DNA of 64,000 bases from contig JANQIX010000014.1 of NCBI GenBank assembly GCA_028281925.1, positions 1-64,000 on the forward strand, written 5' to 3'. This stretch comes from Alphaproteobacteria bacterium. Its GTDB lineage: Bacteria > Pseudomonadota > Alphaproteobacteria > DSM-16000 > Inquilinaceae. The translations under genes and the position numbers were made by a program. The notes under the pieces are model-generated. The model saw nothing but the letters and a program-made list of their open reading frames with translations. It was not told where the DNA came from and searched no databases. Of this stretch, positions 19,796-29,098 are shown piece after piece; the first letter of the stretch is position 1; each line of letters opens with the position of its first letter.

Positions 19796-20977
19796 CTATG
19801 CCGGTTTAGGCACAGCCTGCCGTGGCCGCGGCAGGGCCAGAGCGGCCGCGGCCACGGCTGCCGCGCACAACGCCAGAACACCGAACAGGGTTGCTGCGCC
19901 GGCGCCCTCGCCATAGAGGCCGGCCACCAGTGGCACGGCGGCGGCGCTGACGCCCAGCGAGCCCACGTATTTGACCGCATAGAGGCGCGCCCGCCACGCA
20001 CTCGCCGCGTGCCGTGCGATCAATGCGTCGTGGATGGGAATCTCGCCGAACACGCTGGCCATCAAGGCCAGCGTGATGACCAGCAGCAGCGGCCCGTCGG
20101 CCACTCCGGCTGCGAGCAAGAGGGGCGCCTGGACGCACACGACGGCGACGAAGACCGGCTTGATGGGCCAGCGGTCGATCAGCGTGCCGACGGCGATCTG
20201 GGTGAAAGCGGCGACGGCGAGCACAAACGAGGCCATGCCGCCGACAGCCAACAAGCTCCCTGTGACACGGTCGTCGAACAGCTTTGGCAGCACCACGGTC
20301 GTGCCATGGAACACCAGCCCGCCGCAGATCGAGGCTACCGCCAATGCCAAGATCAGCCGGGTGCGGTCGGCGGGTGCCAGGGGCTCCGGCGGCGGTGTCG
20401 ACGGCGGTTTGGCCAGCCGTCTGCCAGCGCCGTCGCGCCAGACAAGCACCAAATAGGCGAGACCCGTCAGACCAGCCACCGTCGCCGGCACGGCGAAGGC
20501 GGCGCGCCAACCGAACCCGGACGCCAGCCCGCCGGCTAACAGCGGCGCGGCCGCTACGCCGAGGTTGCCGAACACGCCGTTGATGCCCAGCACGCGGCCG
20601 ACTTTCTCGCGCCCTTCCACCACCATGGCGATCCCGACGGGATGGTAGATCGACGCCGCCAGGCCGACCACGGCAAGCCCAAGGGCCAGAAGCCAGGCAT
20701 TCGGCGCCAAAGCCGCGATGCCGCCGCCCAGCCCAAGGCCGAGGAAGAAGGCGGCGATCAGGCCCTCCCGCGGAACGCGATCCCCCAGCCAGCCGGCCGG
20801 CAGCGTGCCGAGGCCGAAGGCGACGAAGGCCGCCGTCGACGGCAGCAGCAACTGGCCGTAGCTGCCCGCCAGTTCCCGCTCCATCGCCAGCACCACGGTC
20901 GGATGCAGCAAGAGGAACAGGTGGGTGTAGAAGTGCCCGAGATTGAGCGCGGCAAGCCGTAGTCCGGTGTTGGGCAA
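19796..20977 (-). CDS. MFS exporter, fosmidomycin-resistance (Fsr)-like
   Basis: A 393-residue transporter with about 12 membrane helices. The start LNLGHFYTHLFLLLHPTVV and the GLAASIYHPVG motif are characteristic of the Fsr-like branch of MFS. It starts with TTG; AAAGG lies 7 bases upstream and no in-frame ATG precedes the first helix. It is divergent from an AraC-type regulator that probably controls it. The substrate is unknown. Confidence 0.85.
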   Translation of the reverse strand: MPNTGLRLAALNLGHFYTHLFLLLHPTVVLAMERELAGSYGQLLLPSTAAFVAFGLGTLPAGWLGDRVPREGLIAAFFLGLGLGGGIAALAPNAWLLALGLAVVGLAASIYHPVGIAMVVEGREKVGRVLGINGVFGNLGVAAAPLLAGGLASGFGWRAAFAVPATVAGLTGLAYLVLVWRDGAGRRLAKPPSTPPPEPLAPADRTRLILALAVASICGGLVFHGTTVVLPKLFDDRVTGSLLAVGGMASFVLAVAAFTQIAVGTLIDRWPIKPVFVAVVCVQAPLLLAAGVADGPLLLVITLALMASVFGEIPIHDALIARHAASAWRARLYAVKYVGSLGVSAAAVPLVAGLYGEGAGAATLFGVLALCAAAVAAAALALPRPRQAVPKPA

Positions 20978-21060
20978 GTGACAGCCTTTCGCATGCGCCG
21001 CGGTGCAGCCCCATCATTCGCATTCCGCGCTGTGTCGGGCTTGCGCTAGAATGCCGAGTT

Positions 21061-21861
21061 ATGTCGCCTGCCAGCCAACTTCTCCCGCCGCTGCATGACG
21101 ACGACCTGGAAAGCCCGAGGACGCTGGTCGCCTTCGCGTTTGACTATCCGCGCGGGCACCATATCCCGCAGCACAAGCACCGGCGTCATCAGCTGCTCTA
21201 CGCCGTTGCCGGCGCGATGACGGTCACTGCCGATCGGGGGCGCTGGATCGTGCCGCCACAGTTCGCGGTCTGGATCCCCGCCGGCACGGCGCATGCCATC
21301 GCCATGCCCGAGGCGGTCGGCATGCGAACCCTCTATGTGGCGCGGGAGGCCAGGCCGGACCTGCCGGCCGATTGCGGCGTCCGGCATGTGAGCGGCCTGA
21401 TGCGGGAACTGGTCCTGCGTGCCATGGCCTTGCCGCGCGACTACGACGCGGCAGGGCCGGACGGCAGGCTGGCAGAGGTGATCCTGGATGAGATCGGGCG
21501 CCTGGCACCCGCGCCGCTGCACCTTCCCTGGCCGGCCGACCGGCGCATCGCGCGCATTGCCGCCGCCATACAAGCCACACCCGACGACGGCCGCACACTT
21601 GCCGACTGGGCCCTCGGAACCGGAGCCAGCGAGCGTACATTGGCGCGGCTGTTCATGCGGGAAACCGGCCTTGGCTTCGGCAGCTGGCGGCGGCGGGCCC
21701 GCCTGGTGCATGCGGTGCATCGCCTTGCCATGGGGGCGGGCGTGACTGAGACGGCGCTGGACTGCGGCTATGACAGCATCAGCGCCTTCGTCGCCGCCTT
21801 CCGCCGCGACCTCGGGGTCAGCCCAGGCCGCTATGCCGCCGGACTGAGGGGGATGCGGTAG
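21061..21861 (+). CDS. AraC family regulator with N-terminal cupin
   Basis: A 266-residue protein. Residues about 20-100 form a cupin with IPQHKHRRHQLLYAVAG and a PPQFAVWIPAGTAHAI barrel. The C-terminal AraC domain (about 165-262) has two HTH units: GASERTLARLFMRETGLGF and the ending DCGYDSISAFVAAFRRDLGVSPGRY. It is divergent from the Fsr-like exporter and likely regulates it in response to a small molecule. Confidence 0.92.
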   Translation: MSPASQLLPPLHDDDLESPRTLVAFAFDYPRGHHIPQHKHRRHQLLYAVAGAMTVTADRGRWIVPPQFAVWIPAGTAHAIAMPEAVGMRTLYVAREARPDLPADCGVRHVSGLMRELVLRAMALPRDYDAAGPDGRLAEVILDEIGRLAPAPLHLPWPADRRIARIAAAIQATPDDGRTLADWALGTGASERTLARLFMRETGLGFGSWRRRARLVHAVHRLAMGAGVTETALDCGYDSISAFVAAFRRDLGVSPGRYAAGLRGMR

Positions 21862-21891
21862 GCCTCGCTTGCCGTCCTCACGTCCCGTTGT

Positions 21892-22194
21892 TCAAAGCGC
21901 GCTGCGGACCTCATCGGCGATACGGGCGATCGCCTCTTCGTCCCGCTTGTAGAACGTCCATTGGCGTATCCGCTTCGGCCGGACCAGCCCGGCGCGCGCC
22001 AGGATCTTCAGATGCTCGGTGGCCGTCGGCTGGCTGACGCCCAGCTTCTTGGCGATCAGCACGACACAGACCCCGTCTTTCACCAGGTCGCCATCCACCT
22101 GAGGCGGGAAATGGGTACGCGGATCCTTCAACCATTGCAGGATCTGCAGTCGCCGCTCGTTCGCCAAGGCCCGGCCGAGATGGAGGAATTGCAT
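21892..22194 (-). CDS. ArsR family winged-helix repressor
   Basis: A 100-residue regulator with the ArsR fold: an N-terminal helix with LANERRLQILQWL, an insertion rich in Pro and Asp (DPRTHFPPQVDGDLVKDGV), the HTH AKKLGVSQPTATEHLKIL and a wing GLVRPKRIRQWTFYK. No ArsR-type CxC metal site is seen; a single Cys lies before the HTH. No Shine-Dalgarno precedes the ATG, and an operator-like palindrome covers the start codon, so the mRNA may be leaderless and self-repressed. It is divergent from a PLP dehydratase gene. Confidence 0.85.
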   Translation of the reverse strand: MQFLHLGRALANERRLQILQWLKDPRTHFPPQVDGDLVKDGVCVVLIAKKLGVSQPTATEHLKILARAGLVRPKRIRQWTFYKRDEEAIARIADEVRSAL

Positions 22195-22213
22195 ATAGCG
22201 ATATTGCTATTTT
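22193..22213. promoter_or_regulatory. Operator-like palindrome 1 (ArsR gene)
   Basis: ATATAGC-GATATT-GCTATTTT covers the ArsR start codon and the sequence immediately upstream. The arms ATAGC/GCTAT are inverted. It shares 16 of 21 positions with the second copy at 22380-22400, so both are probably bound by the ArsR protein. Confidence 0.65.
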
Positions 22214-22379
22214 AATGCTTCGACAGAAAGGCGGTTCTGCACGGACGCTGTCCCTACGGGCGGCCGATGTCTTGCGGTGTGTCCCCATTTCCTTACCTCC
22301 TGCTCTAGTGAGCCTTTCTCGTCTCCCATGCCCTGTGAAGGTCAGCACAAGTCCGCAAGTCCTCAGTCGTTTACTTAGT

Positions 22380-22400
22380 ATATAGCTAATTCGCTATTTT
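22380..22400. promoter_or_regulatory. Operator-like palindrome 2 (dehydratase side)
   Basis: ATATAGC-TAATTC-GCTATTTT lies 98 bases upstream of the dehydratase ATG, in an AT-rich patch in an otherwise GC-rich region. It has the same arms and flank as the copy at the ArsR start. Between the two copies (22214-22379) I see no gene. Confidence 0.65.
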
Positions 22401-22497
22401 CCGACACTGTGTAGGACAGTATGGTGGCTGGAGGAGCCGAGCGGCGCGGCCTGGGCGCTCGTTCGCGATGGCCGAACAGAGCCGAGAGGGGAGCGCG

Positions 22498-23457
22498 ATG
22501 GAAACGAATGCTATCGATCGCGCGGCGATCGCCGCGGCCGACGTCGTGATCCGGCCGCACATTCGGCGGACACCGGTCATCGAGGTGGCGGCGCAGGATT
22601 TTGGGCTGCCGGGCGAGGCTCTGGTGTTGAAGCTGGAACAGCTGCAGCACACCGGATCGTTCAAGGTGCGAGGCGCCTTCACCAACCTGTTGACCCGCGA
22701 AGTGCCGGCGGCGGGGGTCGTGGCCGCGTCCGGCGGCAACCACGGCGCTGCCGTGGCCTATGCCGCACAACGCTGCGGCGTCGGCGCCAAGGTGTTCGTG
22801 CCGTCGATCGCCTCGCCGGCAAAGGTGGAGCAGATCCGGCAATACGGTGCCGATCTGGTGATCGGCGGTGACCGCTATGCCGATGCGCTGGCGGCAAGCC
22901 GGCAGTATGAGGCCCGGTCCGGGGCCCTGGCCGTGCATGCTTACGATCACCCGGCTACGCTGCGCGGTCAGGGCACGGTCGGGCTGGAACTGGAAGAGCA
23001 GCAGTCGGATCTCGATACGTTGCTGGTCGCGGTCGGCGGCGGTGGGCTGATCGGTGGAATTGCCGCTTGGTATGGGGGCCGGATGCGCGTTGTGGGTGTC
23101 GAACCGGTCGCCGCCCCGACGCTGACGCGCGCCCTGGAGGCGGGATGTCCGGTTGATGCGGAGGCCGGCGGTATTGCGGCGGACTCGCTGGCACCGCGGC
23201 AGATCGGCGGCGTGATGTTTCCCATCGCCCAGAGGTTCGTCGATCACACGGTGCTGGTTGAGGACGAGGCTATCCTGCATGCCCAGAAGGAGCTGTGGCG
23301 AGTGCTGCGGGTGGTTGCCGAACCTGGCGGAGCGGCGGCGTTCGCCGCGCTTCTGTCCGGCGGCTATAGGGCGGGGCCCGGCGAGCGGGTCGGCGTGCTG
23401 GTCTGCGGCGCCAACACTGTGGCTGTGGATTGGGAACGGCAATCCGCAGGGCAGTGA
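22498..23457 (+). CDS. PLP-dependent threonine/serine dehydratase-like enzyme
   Basis: A 319-residue fold-type II PLP enzyme. SFKVRGA carries the Schiff-base Lys56, SGGNHGAA is the substrate loop and VAVGGGGLIGGI the phosphate-binding glycine loop. It lacks a C-terminal ACT domain, so it resembles catabolic threonine dehydratase, serine racemase or a related lyase. The ATG at 22498 is preceded by GAGAGGGGAG; an upstream in-frame ATG at 22468 has none. The adjacent ArsR repressor with shared operators probably controls it. Confidence 0.88.
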   Translation: METNAIDRAAIAAADVVIRPHIRRTPVIEVAAQDFGLPGEALVLKLEQLQHTGSFKVRGAFTNLLTREVPAAGVVAASGGNHGAAVAYAAQRCGVGAKVFVPSIASPAKVEQIRQYGADLVIGGDRYADALAASRQYEARSGALAVHAYDHPATLRGQGTVGLELEEQQSDLDTLLVAVGGGGLIGGIAAWYGGRMRVVGVEPVAAPTLTRALEAGCPVDAEAGGIAADSLAPRQIGGVMFPIAQRFVDHTVLVEDEAILHAQKELWRVLRVVAEPGGAAAFAALLSGGYRAGPGERVGVLVCGANTVAVDWERQSAGQ

Positions 23458-23890
23458 TCAGGCAGGGTGCGGAGCCTCGCGCGTGCCGCGCCATCCGGAT
23501 CCGTCAGTGGTCCGGCTTCCCTCGTCACGGTCTGACGACCGCGTGAGCACAACTTGCAATCAATAGTTTAGACCATCGAGAGCAGTTACTGAGGCCGAGT
23601 GACTGGTGCGAAGAATGCGAAAGCAATAGCCAAGCCAGATCGTATCAGCCGCGGGAGACTTGACGTGTTTTGAGGTTGCCCAGCCGTGCGTCGACAGACG
23701 CGCCAGCGGCAGGATTCATAAAAACCGTCTGATTTCTTCAGGTTTCCGAATGCAGCCCCGCCTAGATCAGGCGCCTCGCTGGTCGCCCGGTCCGGCGTTC
23801 GCACATCCGGCACCCTGTCGGGGGCGGACTGCGGCGGCCGGGTATTCGTTGCGCCGATCCTTTGATCGATCGGAACCAGAGGTAGTCTCG
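23458..23890 (+). other. 433-base region without a clear gene
   Basis: Between the dehydratase and the membrane protein genes several short frames are open, but none has a good start or a recognisable product. An AT-richer segment around 23540-23620 and 23715-23745 may hold the promoter of the following gene. Nothing else is seen. Confidence 0.5.
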
Positions 23891-24586
23891 GTGATCATCT
23901 CCGTTGCCACACTGTCGTCCACGCCATCGCGCGTGTTCCTGCTCCGCGTCGCGTCGGCGATCGCAAGCGCTGCGGCATTCGGGCTTCTTGCAGCGCCTGT
24001 GCTGTCCTTGCCCCACCTGCCGGCTGCCTTCGTTCTGGCATTCTGCTTTGGCTTCTTCTTCGTCGGCGGCACCGGGTACCGCATCCTCTTGGCCGTCGCC
24101 TTGCGTGACGCTGCCCGGCACACCGCAGCCTCCTGGACCGGTGCCACGGCTGCATCCTCGCTGGCGGCTTTGGCCGCGGCGATCGTACTGGCGACCCTCG
24201 GGCGCGACGACATGTTGCTGCTGGCCGCCTATGCCCTCGCGATCAATGTGGCGTACCTGCCGGTAAAGCTCGCGTGCCTTGGGGCCGGCTGTTGCGTCGC
24301 CGGACGGCCTCTCGCAGCACCCGGTGGCAGGCGGCTGGACCTGCGCTGGCTTGAAATCGGGCTCACGCTTGCAGCACTGCTCGTGGCCTTTGCCAGTCTG
24401 GCCGGCGGCGCGCCGTCAGCCGCGGCGATCCTGGGCCTCTTCGGACACATGGCCGTGCGCCTGCTGTCGCGCTGGGCGCGGCGGCGGATGCCGCACCGCG
24501 TCTTCTCTGCCAACGGAACCGGACAGGAGTTCGCACCGCTGACGCTCGCGCTGGTCTTTACCGTCGGGATTGCTGGTTGCGGATGA
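23891..24586 (+). CDS. Unknown polytopic membrane protein
   Basis: A 231-residue protein with about six hydrophobic helices, very rich in Ala and Leu, and a basic segment RLLSRWARRRMPHR near the C-terminus. No family is recognised. The start is a GTG at 23891 with AGAGG in front; the frame stays open upstream to 23660, but those residues are not hydrophobic or conserved-looking. It ends 78 bases before a small acidic-tailed protein gene on the same strand; the two may form a unit. Confidence 0.65.
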   Translation: MIISVATLSSTPSRVFLLRVASAIASAAAFGLLAAPVLSLPHLPAAFVLAFCFGFFFVGGTGYRILLAVALRDAARHTAASWTGATAASSLAALAAAIVLATLGRDDMLLLAAYALAINVAYLPVKLACLGAGCCVAGRPLAAPGGRRLDLRWLEIGLTLAALLVAFASLAGGAPSAAAILGLFGHMAVRLLSRWARRRMPHRVFSANGTGQEFAPLTLALVFTVGIAGCG

Positions 24587-24664
24587 CGCGCAATCGATCA
24601 TCACGTGCGCGCGTGCGGCACTCTGAAACTTTGGGCACTCAACACGAAGGAAAGGAATGGAACA

Positions 24665-24940
24665 ATGGCCGACAACGACACGGAGACAATAATGACTGAA
24701 GATGGTGCCGGCGAGACGGTCGAGCGGTCGCGGCTGGCTCTGCTGGGTGGCCTCACAGCAGCGGCGACGACTGGTGGCTGCAGCGACCCTCAAGCGTATG
24801 ACAGATATAGGAGCTATAGCGCAGGGAGTTGGGGCTCGTTCCACGACGGCGGTGATAGTGAACGAGACCGAGATGACGATGATAACAGCAATGAAAACAA
24901 TGATGTGGGCTCAACGCCGGGCGGCGGTGCCTATGACTGA
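24665..24940 (+). CDS. Small exported, probably lipid-anchored protein with Asp/Asn-rich tail
   Basis: A 91-residue protein. An acidic N-terminus (1-20) is followed by a signal-like segment ERSRLALLGGLTAAATTGGC, in which TTGGC resembles a degenerate lipobox. The C-terminal 50 residues are rich in Asp, Asn, Ser, Gly and Tyr, with a DRDDDDNSNENND core, and look disordered. AAGGAAAGGA precedes the ATG. The acidic start makes it an unusual signal peptide. No family is recognised. Confidence 0.6.
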   Translation: MADNDTETIMTEDGAGETVERSRLALLGGLTAAATTGGCSDPQAYDRYRSYSAGSWGSFHDGGDSERDRDDDDNSNENNDVGSTPGGGAYD

Positions 24941-25556
24941 CGCCGCGAAGACGGGGCAGCCCCGTTGGGTGCCCGGGTAACACCGGTTGCGGCAAGACCG
25001 TCCTGCCCAAGGACGGTCGTAGCCCGCGCCGGTGGACGGCCATGCAGCCGAAAGCCGTCATCGCGCCAACCTCATTGAGGCGCGATCCCAGCGAAGTACT
25101 TGGTGCCGCATCTCGTATGCAGCGAGTCATAGAATTCGGAACCGCGCATCTCCGCTTCATTGGTGAAGGCAAGTCGTACGACGTATGCCTTTCCTTGCTT
25201 GCGAGACCGTGTCTCGTCCGTGGGCGCATAATGCCCGCCGCGGCGAAGGCAGCAGCGACAGATGCTCCAACGGAAAGACCGCCATGCGGGTGGTCTGGTA
25301 CGCTGACCCTGGAAGTACGAATCCCAGGATAGGGCTTTCCTTACTGTTCGTAGCGATACCGCCAAACTAACCGGCGTGGTGCTCCGAGGGAGGCGGTGAC
25401 GATCAGTGCGGCATGTTGCACCACTCAGTCGTCGCCAAGGGCATCGGCACCACTTCACTTTGAATTCGGGTTAATGCGGCATTCCGGCGCAACAGGGGGC
25501 CGCCAACAGGCGGCCGATCTGTTCAGAGCTACGGACGACGGCAGGGAGGTGAAGGC
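24941..25556 (+). other. 616-base region before the molybdenum hydroxylase genes
   Basis: It holds a palindrome ACGGGGC/GCCCCGT at about 24953-24968 and a perfect 9-base stem at 24995-25017. No convincing coding frame is seen; a minus-strand frame (25072-25458) has a plausible-looking end but a Cys/Arg-rich start and no ribosome-binding site. A regulatory leader for the molybdenum enzyme cannot be excluded, though I do not recognise the Moco riboswitch. Confidence 0.4.
24995..25017 (+). terminator. Perfect hairpin downstream of the small exported protein gene
   Basis: GACCGTCCT (24995-25003) and AGGACGGTC (25009-25017) form a 9-base stem around GCCCA. No T-run follows, so intrinsic termination is uncertain. 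Confidence 0.4.
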
Positions 25557-26015
25557 ATGGTTTCCCTAATGATCAATGGCACGGAGCATACGGTCGATGT
25601 CGATCCCGACATGCCGCTGCTCTGGGTGATACGCGACGTGCTGGGCATGACCGGCACGAAATTCGGGTGCGGTCTGGCCGTTTGCGGCGCCTGCACCGTG
25701 CATATGGATGGATTTCCCATCCGTTCGTGCCAGACGCCCGTCTCAACGGTCGAAGGCGCGTCCATCACAACGGTTGAGGGGCTGGACGATCCAGTCGCCC
25801 AGGCCGTTCAGGATGCGTGGGTGGAACTGGACGTGCCGCAATGTGGCTACTGCCAGTCGGGACAGGTGATGTCCGCCGTGTCGTTGCTGCGGGACATCCC
25901 GAGCCCGACGGACGAAGACATCGATGCGATGATGGGCGGCAACATCTGTCGCTGCGCTACCTACCACCGCATTCGCGCGGCCGTGCATGCCGCCGCCGAC
26001 AAGTTGGAGGGGTGA
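25557..26015 (+). CDS. Molybdenum hydroxylase 2Fe-2S subunit (isoquinoline 1-oxidoreductase alpha-like)
   Basis: A 152-residue ferredoxin subunit of the xanthine oxidase family. The N-terminal plant-type [2Fe-2S] domain has [14 protein letters not shown] and a later Cys in RSCQTP. The C-terminal all-helical [2Fe-2S] domain has [10 protein letters not shown] and [12 protein letters not shown]. It passes electrons from the molybdenum site to an acceptor, often a cytochrome. GGGAGG precedes the ATG. The Moco subunit gene starts 1 base after its stop codon. Confidence 0.94.
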   Translation: MVSLMINGTEHTVDVDPDMPLLWVIRDVLGMTGTKFGCGLAVCGACTVHMDGFPIRSCQTPVSTVEGASITTVEGLDDPVAQAVQDAWVELDVPQCGYCQSGQVMSAVSLLRDIPSPTDEDIDAMMGGNICRCATYHRIRAAVHAAADKLEG

Positions 26016-26016
26016 G

Positions 26017-28221
26017 ATGCTGGCCAGACTGCTGCGCAACACTGCCATCCAGTCGTCCCGCCGCGGCTTCCTGATCGGCGCCATTGCGTCGGCTGGCGGC
26101 TTCGTCGTCGGGTACCATCTGACAGGGGGCCAGGCGCGCGCTGCCGGCCCCGTTGCCGAAGCGGCCCTCGCCGATCCGTTCGCGGGCTATGTGCGCATTG
26201 GTGCGGACAACCGCGTGACCGTTCTGTCGGCCCATTTCGAGATGGGGCAGGGCAGCTACAACGGCATCGCCACCCTGGTCGCTGAAGAGCTGGATGCCGC
26301 CTGGGACCAGATGGACGTCGAAGGCGCTGCCGGCAATCCCGCGCTCTACGGCAACCTCGCCTGGGGCGGAGCGATCCAGGGCACCGGCGGTTCCACGGCC
26401 ATGGCGTCATCGTTTGATCGCTACCGGCAGGCCGGCGCGGCCGCCCGGGCCATGCTGGTGGCAGCCGCCGCGGAAGAGTGGGGTGTGCCTGCCGAAGAGA
26501 TCTCGGTGGCCGAGGGCGTTGTCAGCCATGCCTCCGGCGCCAGCGCCACCTTCGGTGAGCTGGCCGAGCGGGCTTCGGCGCAGCCGCTGCCGGGCGACGT
26601 CCAACTCAAGGATCGCGGCGACTGGCGGCTGATCGGCAACGAGACGCTGCCGCGCTATGACTCCCGGCCGAAGGTGGAAGGCCGGCAGGACTACACCATC
26701 GACATCAAGCTGCCCGGCATGCTGACGGCGGTGATGATCCACCCGCCGCGGTTCGGGGCGACGCTCGTGTCCTTCGATGCCACCGAGGCGCTGACCATGC
26801 CGGGTATCGTCGACGTGGTCGAGACGCCGCGCGGCGTGGCCGTTGTCGGTGAGCACTATTGGGCCGCGCTACAGGCGCGCGACCGGGTGGTGGCGGAGTG
26901 GGACGAAAGCGGCGCAGAGACGCGCAGCACGCCCGAACTTCTGGAAGAGTATCGCGCGCTCGCGGTCGAGCCGGGCCAGGCGGTGGCCCGCGACGACGGC
27001 AATGTGGAGGAGGCACTGGCGGCCGCTGAAACGGTGCTGGAGTCGACCTTCGAGGTCCCGTATCTGGCGCATGCAGCTCTTGAGCCGATGAACGCCGTCG
27101 TGCGCCGCAACGAGGACGGCACGCTGGAGGTCTGGGGCGGGCACCAGCTGCCCGATCTCTATCAGGCTGTGGCGGCCGGCATCGCCGAAGTCACGCCGGA
27201 CAAGGTGCGGATGCACGTGATGAAGACGGGCGGCAGCTTCGGCCGCCGCGCCGTTGCCGATGCCGATGTCATCGTCGAGGCGGTGTCGATCGCAAAGGCC
27301 CTCGACTGGCGTGCGCCGGTCCAGGTTCAGTGGTCGCGTGAAGATGACACCCGCGCCGGCCGGTTCCGGCCGATGTATGTGCACCGGCTGCGCGCCGGCC
27401 TGGATGCCGACGGCAATCTGGTGGCCTGGCACAACCACATCGTGGGCCAGTCGATCCTGCGCGGCACGCCGTTCGAGGGCTTCATGGTCACCAACGGGGT
27501 CGACCTGACCTCCGTCGAAGGGGCCAACAACCTGCCCTATGCCATACCCAATATGCGCGTCGATCTGACGACCACGGATGTCGGCGTGCCGGTGCTGTGG
27601 TGGCGGGCCGTGGGATCAACCCACACGGCTTTCGCCGTCGAGGCGTTCCTGGACGAGGTGGCGGAGGCCGCGGGCCAAGATCCGGTCGAGTACCGGCTGG
27701 GCATGCTGGAGGGCCATCCGCGCCATGCGGCCGTGCTGCGTCTGGCGGCGGAGAAGGCCGGCTGGGGCGAGGCGCCGCCGGAGGGCCGCTTCCGCGGCAT
27801 CGCGCTGGCGGAGTCTTTCAACAGCTATGTTGCGCAGGTGGCCGAGGTGTCGGTCGACGAGGCGGGACGTACGCGGGTGCATCGGGTGGTCTGCGCCGTC
27901 GACTGCGGCACGCCCATCAACCCGGATCAGATCCGCGCCCAGATGGAAGGCGGCATCGGCTTCGGCCTCGGCGCCATCTTGCGGTCGGAGATCACGCTGA
28001 CCGAAGGCTATGTGGACCAGGACAACTTCCACACCTACGAGGTGCTGCGCATCGAAGAGATGCCGCAGGTGGAAGTGCACATCGTCCCGTCGGAGGAGCC
28101 GCCAACGGGCGTGGGCGAACCGGGCGTGCCACCGATCGGGCCGGCTGTGGTGAACGCGGTCTATTCCGCAACGCGCACCCGCTACCGCAGCCTGCCGCTG
28201 ACCCGCCACGGCGCGGTGTAG
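26017..28221 (+). CDS. Molybdenum hydroxylase Moco-binding subunit (isoquinoline 1-oxidoreductase beta-like)
   Basis: A 734-residue subunit that binds molybdopterin cytosine dinucleotide and carries the substrate site. A Tat-type signal [17 protein letters not shown] near the N-terminus indicates export of the folded complex to the periplasm, as in IorB-type enzymes. Recognisable segments are [34 protein letters not shown] and [18 protein letters not shown] near the end. The ATG at 26017 follows GGAGGGG by 4 bases. No FAD subunit is present, typical of this two-subunit branch. The substrate (N-heterocycle or aldehyde) is unknown. Confidence 0.93.
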   Translation: MLARLLRNTAIQSSRRGFLIGAIASAGGFVVGYHLTGGQARAAGPVAEAALADPFAGYVRIGADNRVTVLSAHFEMGQGSYNGIATLVAEELDAAWDQMDVEGAAGNPALYGNLAWGGAIQGTGGSTAMASSFDRYRQAGAAARAMLVAAAAEEWGVPAEEISVAEGVVSHASGASATFGELAERASAQPLPGDVQLKDRGDWRLIGNETLPRYDSRPKVEGRQDYTIDIKLPGMLTAVMIHPPRFGATLVSFDATEALTMPGIVDVVETPRGVAVVGEHYWAALQARDRVVAEWDESGAETRSTPELLEEYRALAVEPGQAVARDDGNVEEALAAAETVLESTFEVPYLAHAALEPMNAVVRRNEDGTLEVWGGHQLPDLYQAVAAGIAEVTPDKVRMHVMKTGGSFGRRAVADADVIVEAVSIAKALDWRAPVQVQWSREDDTRAGRFRPMYVHRLRAGLDADGNLVAWHNHIVGQSILRGTPFEGFMVTNGVDLTSVEGANNLPYAIPNMRVDLTTTDVGVPVLWWRAVGSTHTAFAVEAFLDEVAEAAGQDPVEYRLGMLEGHPRHAAVLRLAAEKAGWGEAPPEGRFRGIALAESFNSYVAQVAEVSVDEAGRTRVHRVVCAVDCGTPINPDQIRAQMEGGIGFGLGAILRSEITLTEGYVDQDNFHTYEVLRIEEMPQVEVHIVPSEEPPTGVGEPGVPPIGPAVVNAVYSATRTRYRSLPLTRHGAV

Positions 28222-28245
28222 CCGGCCGGCGAACTTGAGCTATCC

Positions 28246-28279
28246 GGGGGGCAGAGACGACGCACTCTGCCCCCCATTT
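28246..28279 (+). terminator. Terminator after the molybdenum hydroxylase operon
   Basis: GGGGGGCAGAG (28246-28256) pairs perfectly with CTCTGCCCCCC (28265-28275) around an 8-base loop, followed by ATTTGCTT. Confidence 0.7.
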
Positions 28280-28364
28280 GCTTCCGCGAGGGTCCGGCCA
28301 CGAGAAATCCATCTTTCGGCGCCATGGTGACTGCGAAAGGTCCGTCTCCATGGAGGGCTGCAAG

Positions 28365-28841
28365 ATGAACCGACGGGTGTCTATCGGCTTGGTCTGCGCT
28401 CTCGCCGGCACGGCGGCGACGTTGGATCCAGGTGGCGTCTTCGCGCAGTCGGGGCGCACGGTCCAGCATTCCCTCGGCTTCACCATCGAGGTCGGCGACC
28501 TGGCCAAGGTTGACGTCACCGATGCCGGTTTCCGGATCTTGCCGGAAGGCGTCGCGGATGTCCGGTCACCGCCGACGATCGATGTCCTGTTCCACGTGGA
28601 GGCCCTACCCGGTCCGCTTGCCGAGAGCCGACGGGTCGACGGTCGCACGGTGGACTACGATATCGAAGCCGTGACCGTGGGCTCCGGCGGCACCGAATAC
28701 ACGCTGACAGTTAGGCTCCCCATGTGCGGTTCGGTGTTCGAACTGCGCCACCACGAGCAGTGCGAGTTCTGCGGCGAGCCTGACTTCGCGGCCGGCTGGG
28801 CGATCGTCGCAAGTGCTGCCTGCGAACAGGATGGCGGCTGA
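28365..28841 (+). CDS. Unknown exported protein with C-terminal Cys/His cluster
   Basis: A 158-residue protein with a signal peptide (about 1-28, ending VFA). The mature part is beta-rich and ends in a cluster LPMCGSVFELRHHEQCEFCG, which may bind metal or form disulfides. I recognise no family. GGAGGG lies 7 bases before the ATG at 28365. It stands alone between the molybdenum enzyme operon and an IS remnant. Confidence 0.65.
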   Translation: MNRRVSIGLVCALAGTAATLDPGGVFAQSGRTVQHSLGFTIEVGDLAKVDVTDAGFRILPEGVADVRSPPTIDVLFHVEALPGPLAESRRVDGRTVDYDIEAVTVGSGGTEYTLTVRLPMCGSVFELRHHEQCEFCGEPDFAAGWAIVASAACEQDGG

Positions 28842-28885
28842 CCCCTAAGGGTCTGTCGACAGGCATCACCCCAATCCACCCTATG

Positions 28886-28921
28886 CCCTCCCCCTTGATG
28901 GGGGAGGGTTGGGTGGGGGTG
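28886..28921 (+). repeat. REP-like palindromic repeat, copy 1
   Basis: CCCTCCCCCTTGATGGGGGAGGG forms a tight hairpin (CCCTCCCCC/GGGGGAGGG with a TTGAT loop), followed by a G-rich TTGGGTGGGGGTG tail. A copy in the opposite orientation lies at 29099-29136. Such elements are dispersed in many alphaproteobacterial genomes. Confidence 0.75.
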
Positions 28922-28935
28922 ATCGTGCCGGGTCC

Positions 28936-29090
28936 AGACCGAGGACATAGGTAACAGTTCAGCCCAGCGACATGGGTAACAGGCCTCCAAGATTGCGGGG
29001 AGGAACCGGCGATGCCTTGGAGAGAGACCTGCACCATCGATGAGCGAATGGGGTTCATAGCGACCTATCAGTGGGACGAAGTGAGCGTTG
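28936..29090 (+). pseudogene. Truncated IS481-like element: left end and transposase N-terminus
   Basis: From 29012 an ATG starts a product MPWRETCTIDERMGFIATY, which matches the usual first residues of IS481-type transposases (MPWKETxxMEERMRF...). About 25 codons remain before the match ends at the REP-like repeat, so the gene is broken. The sequence in front (GAGGACATAGGTAACAG... and ...GACATGGGTAACAGG, two related AGGTAACAG/GGGTAACAG stretches) looks like the left end of such an element. No right end is present. Confidence 0.6.
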
Positions 29091-29098
29091 CAGCGCCA

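Noticed and set aside
25072-25458. A 128-codon minus-strand frame before the molybdenum hydroxylase
   Set aside because: The C-terminal part looks protein-like, but the start is Cys/Arg-rich and there is no ribosome-binding site or family match.
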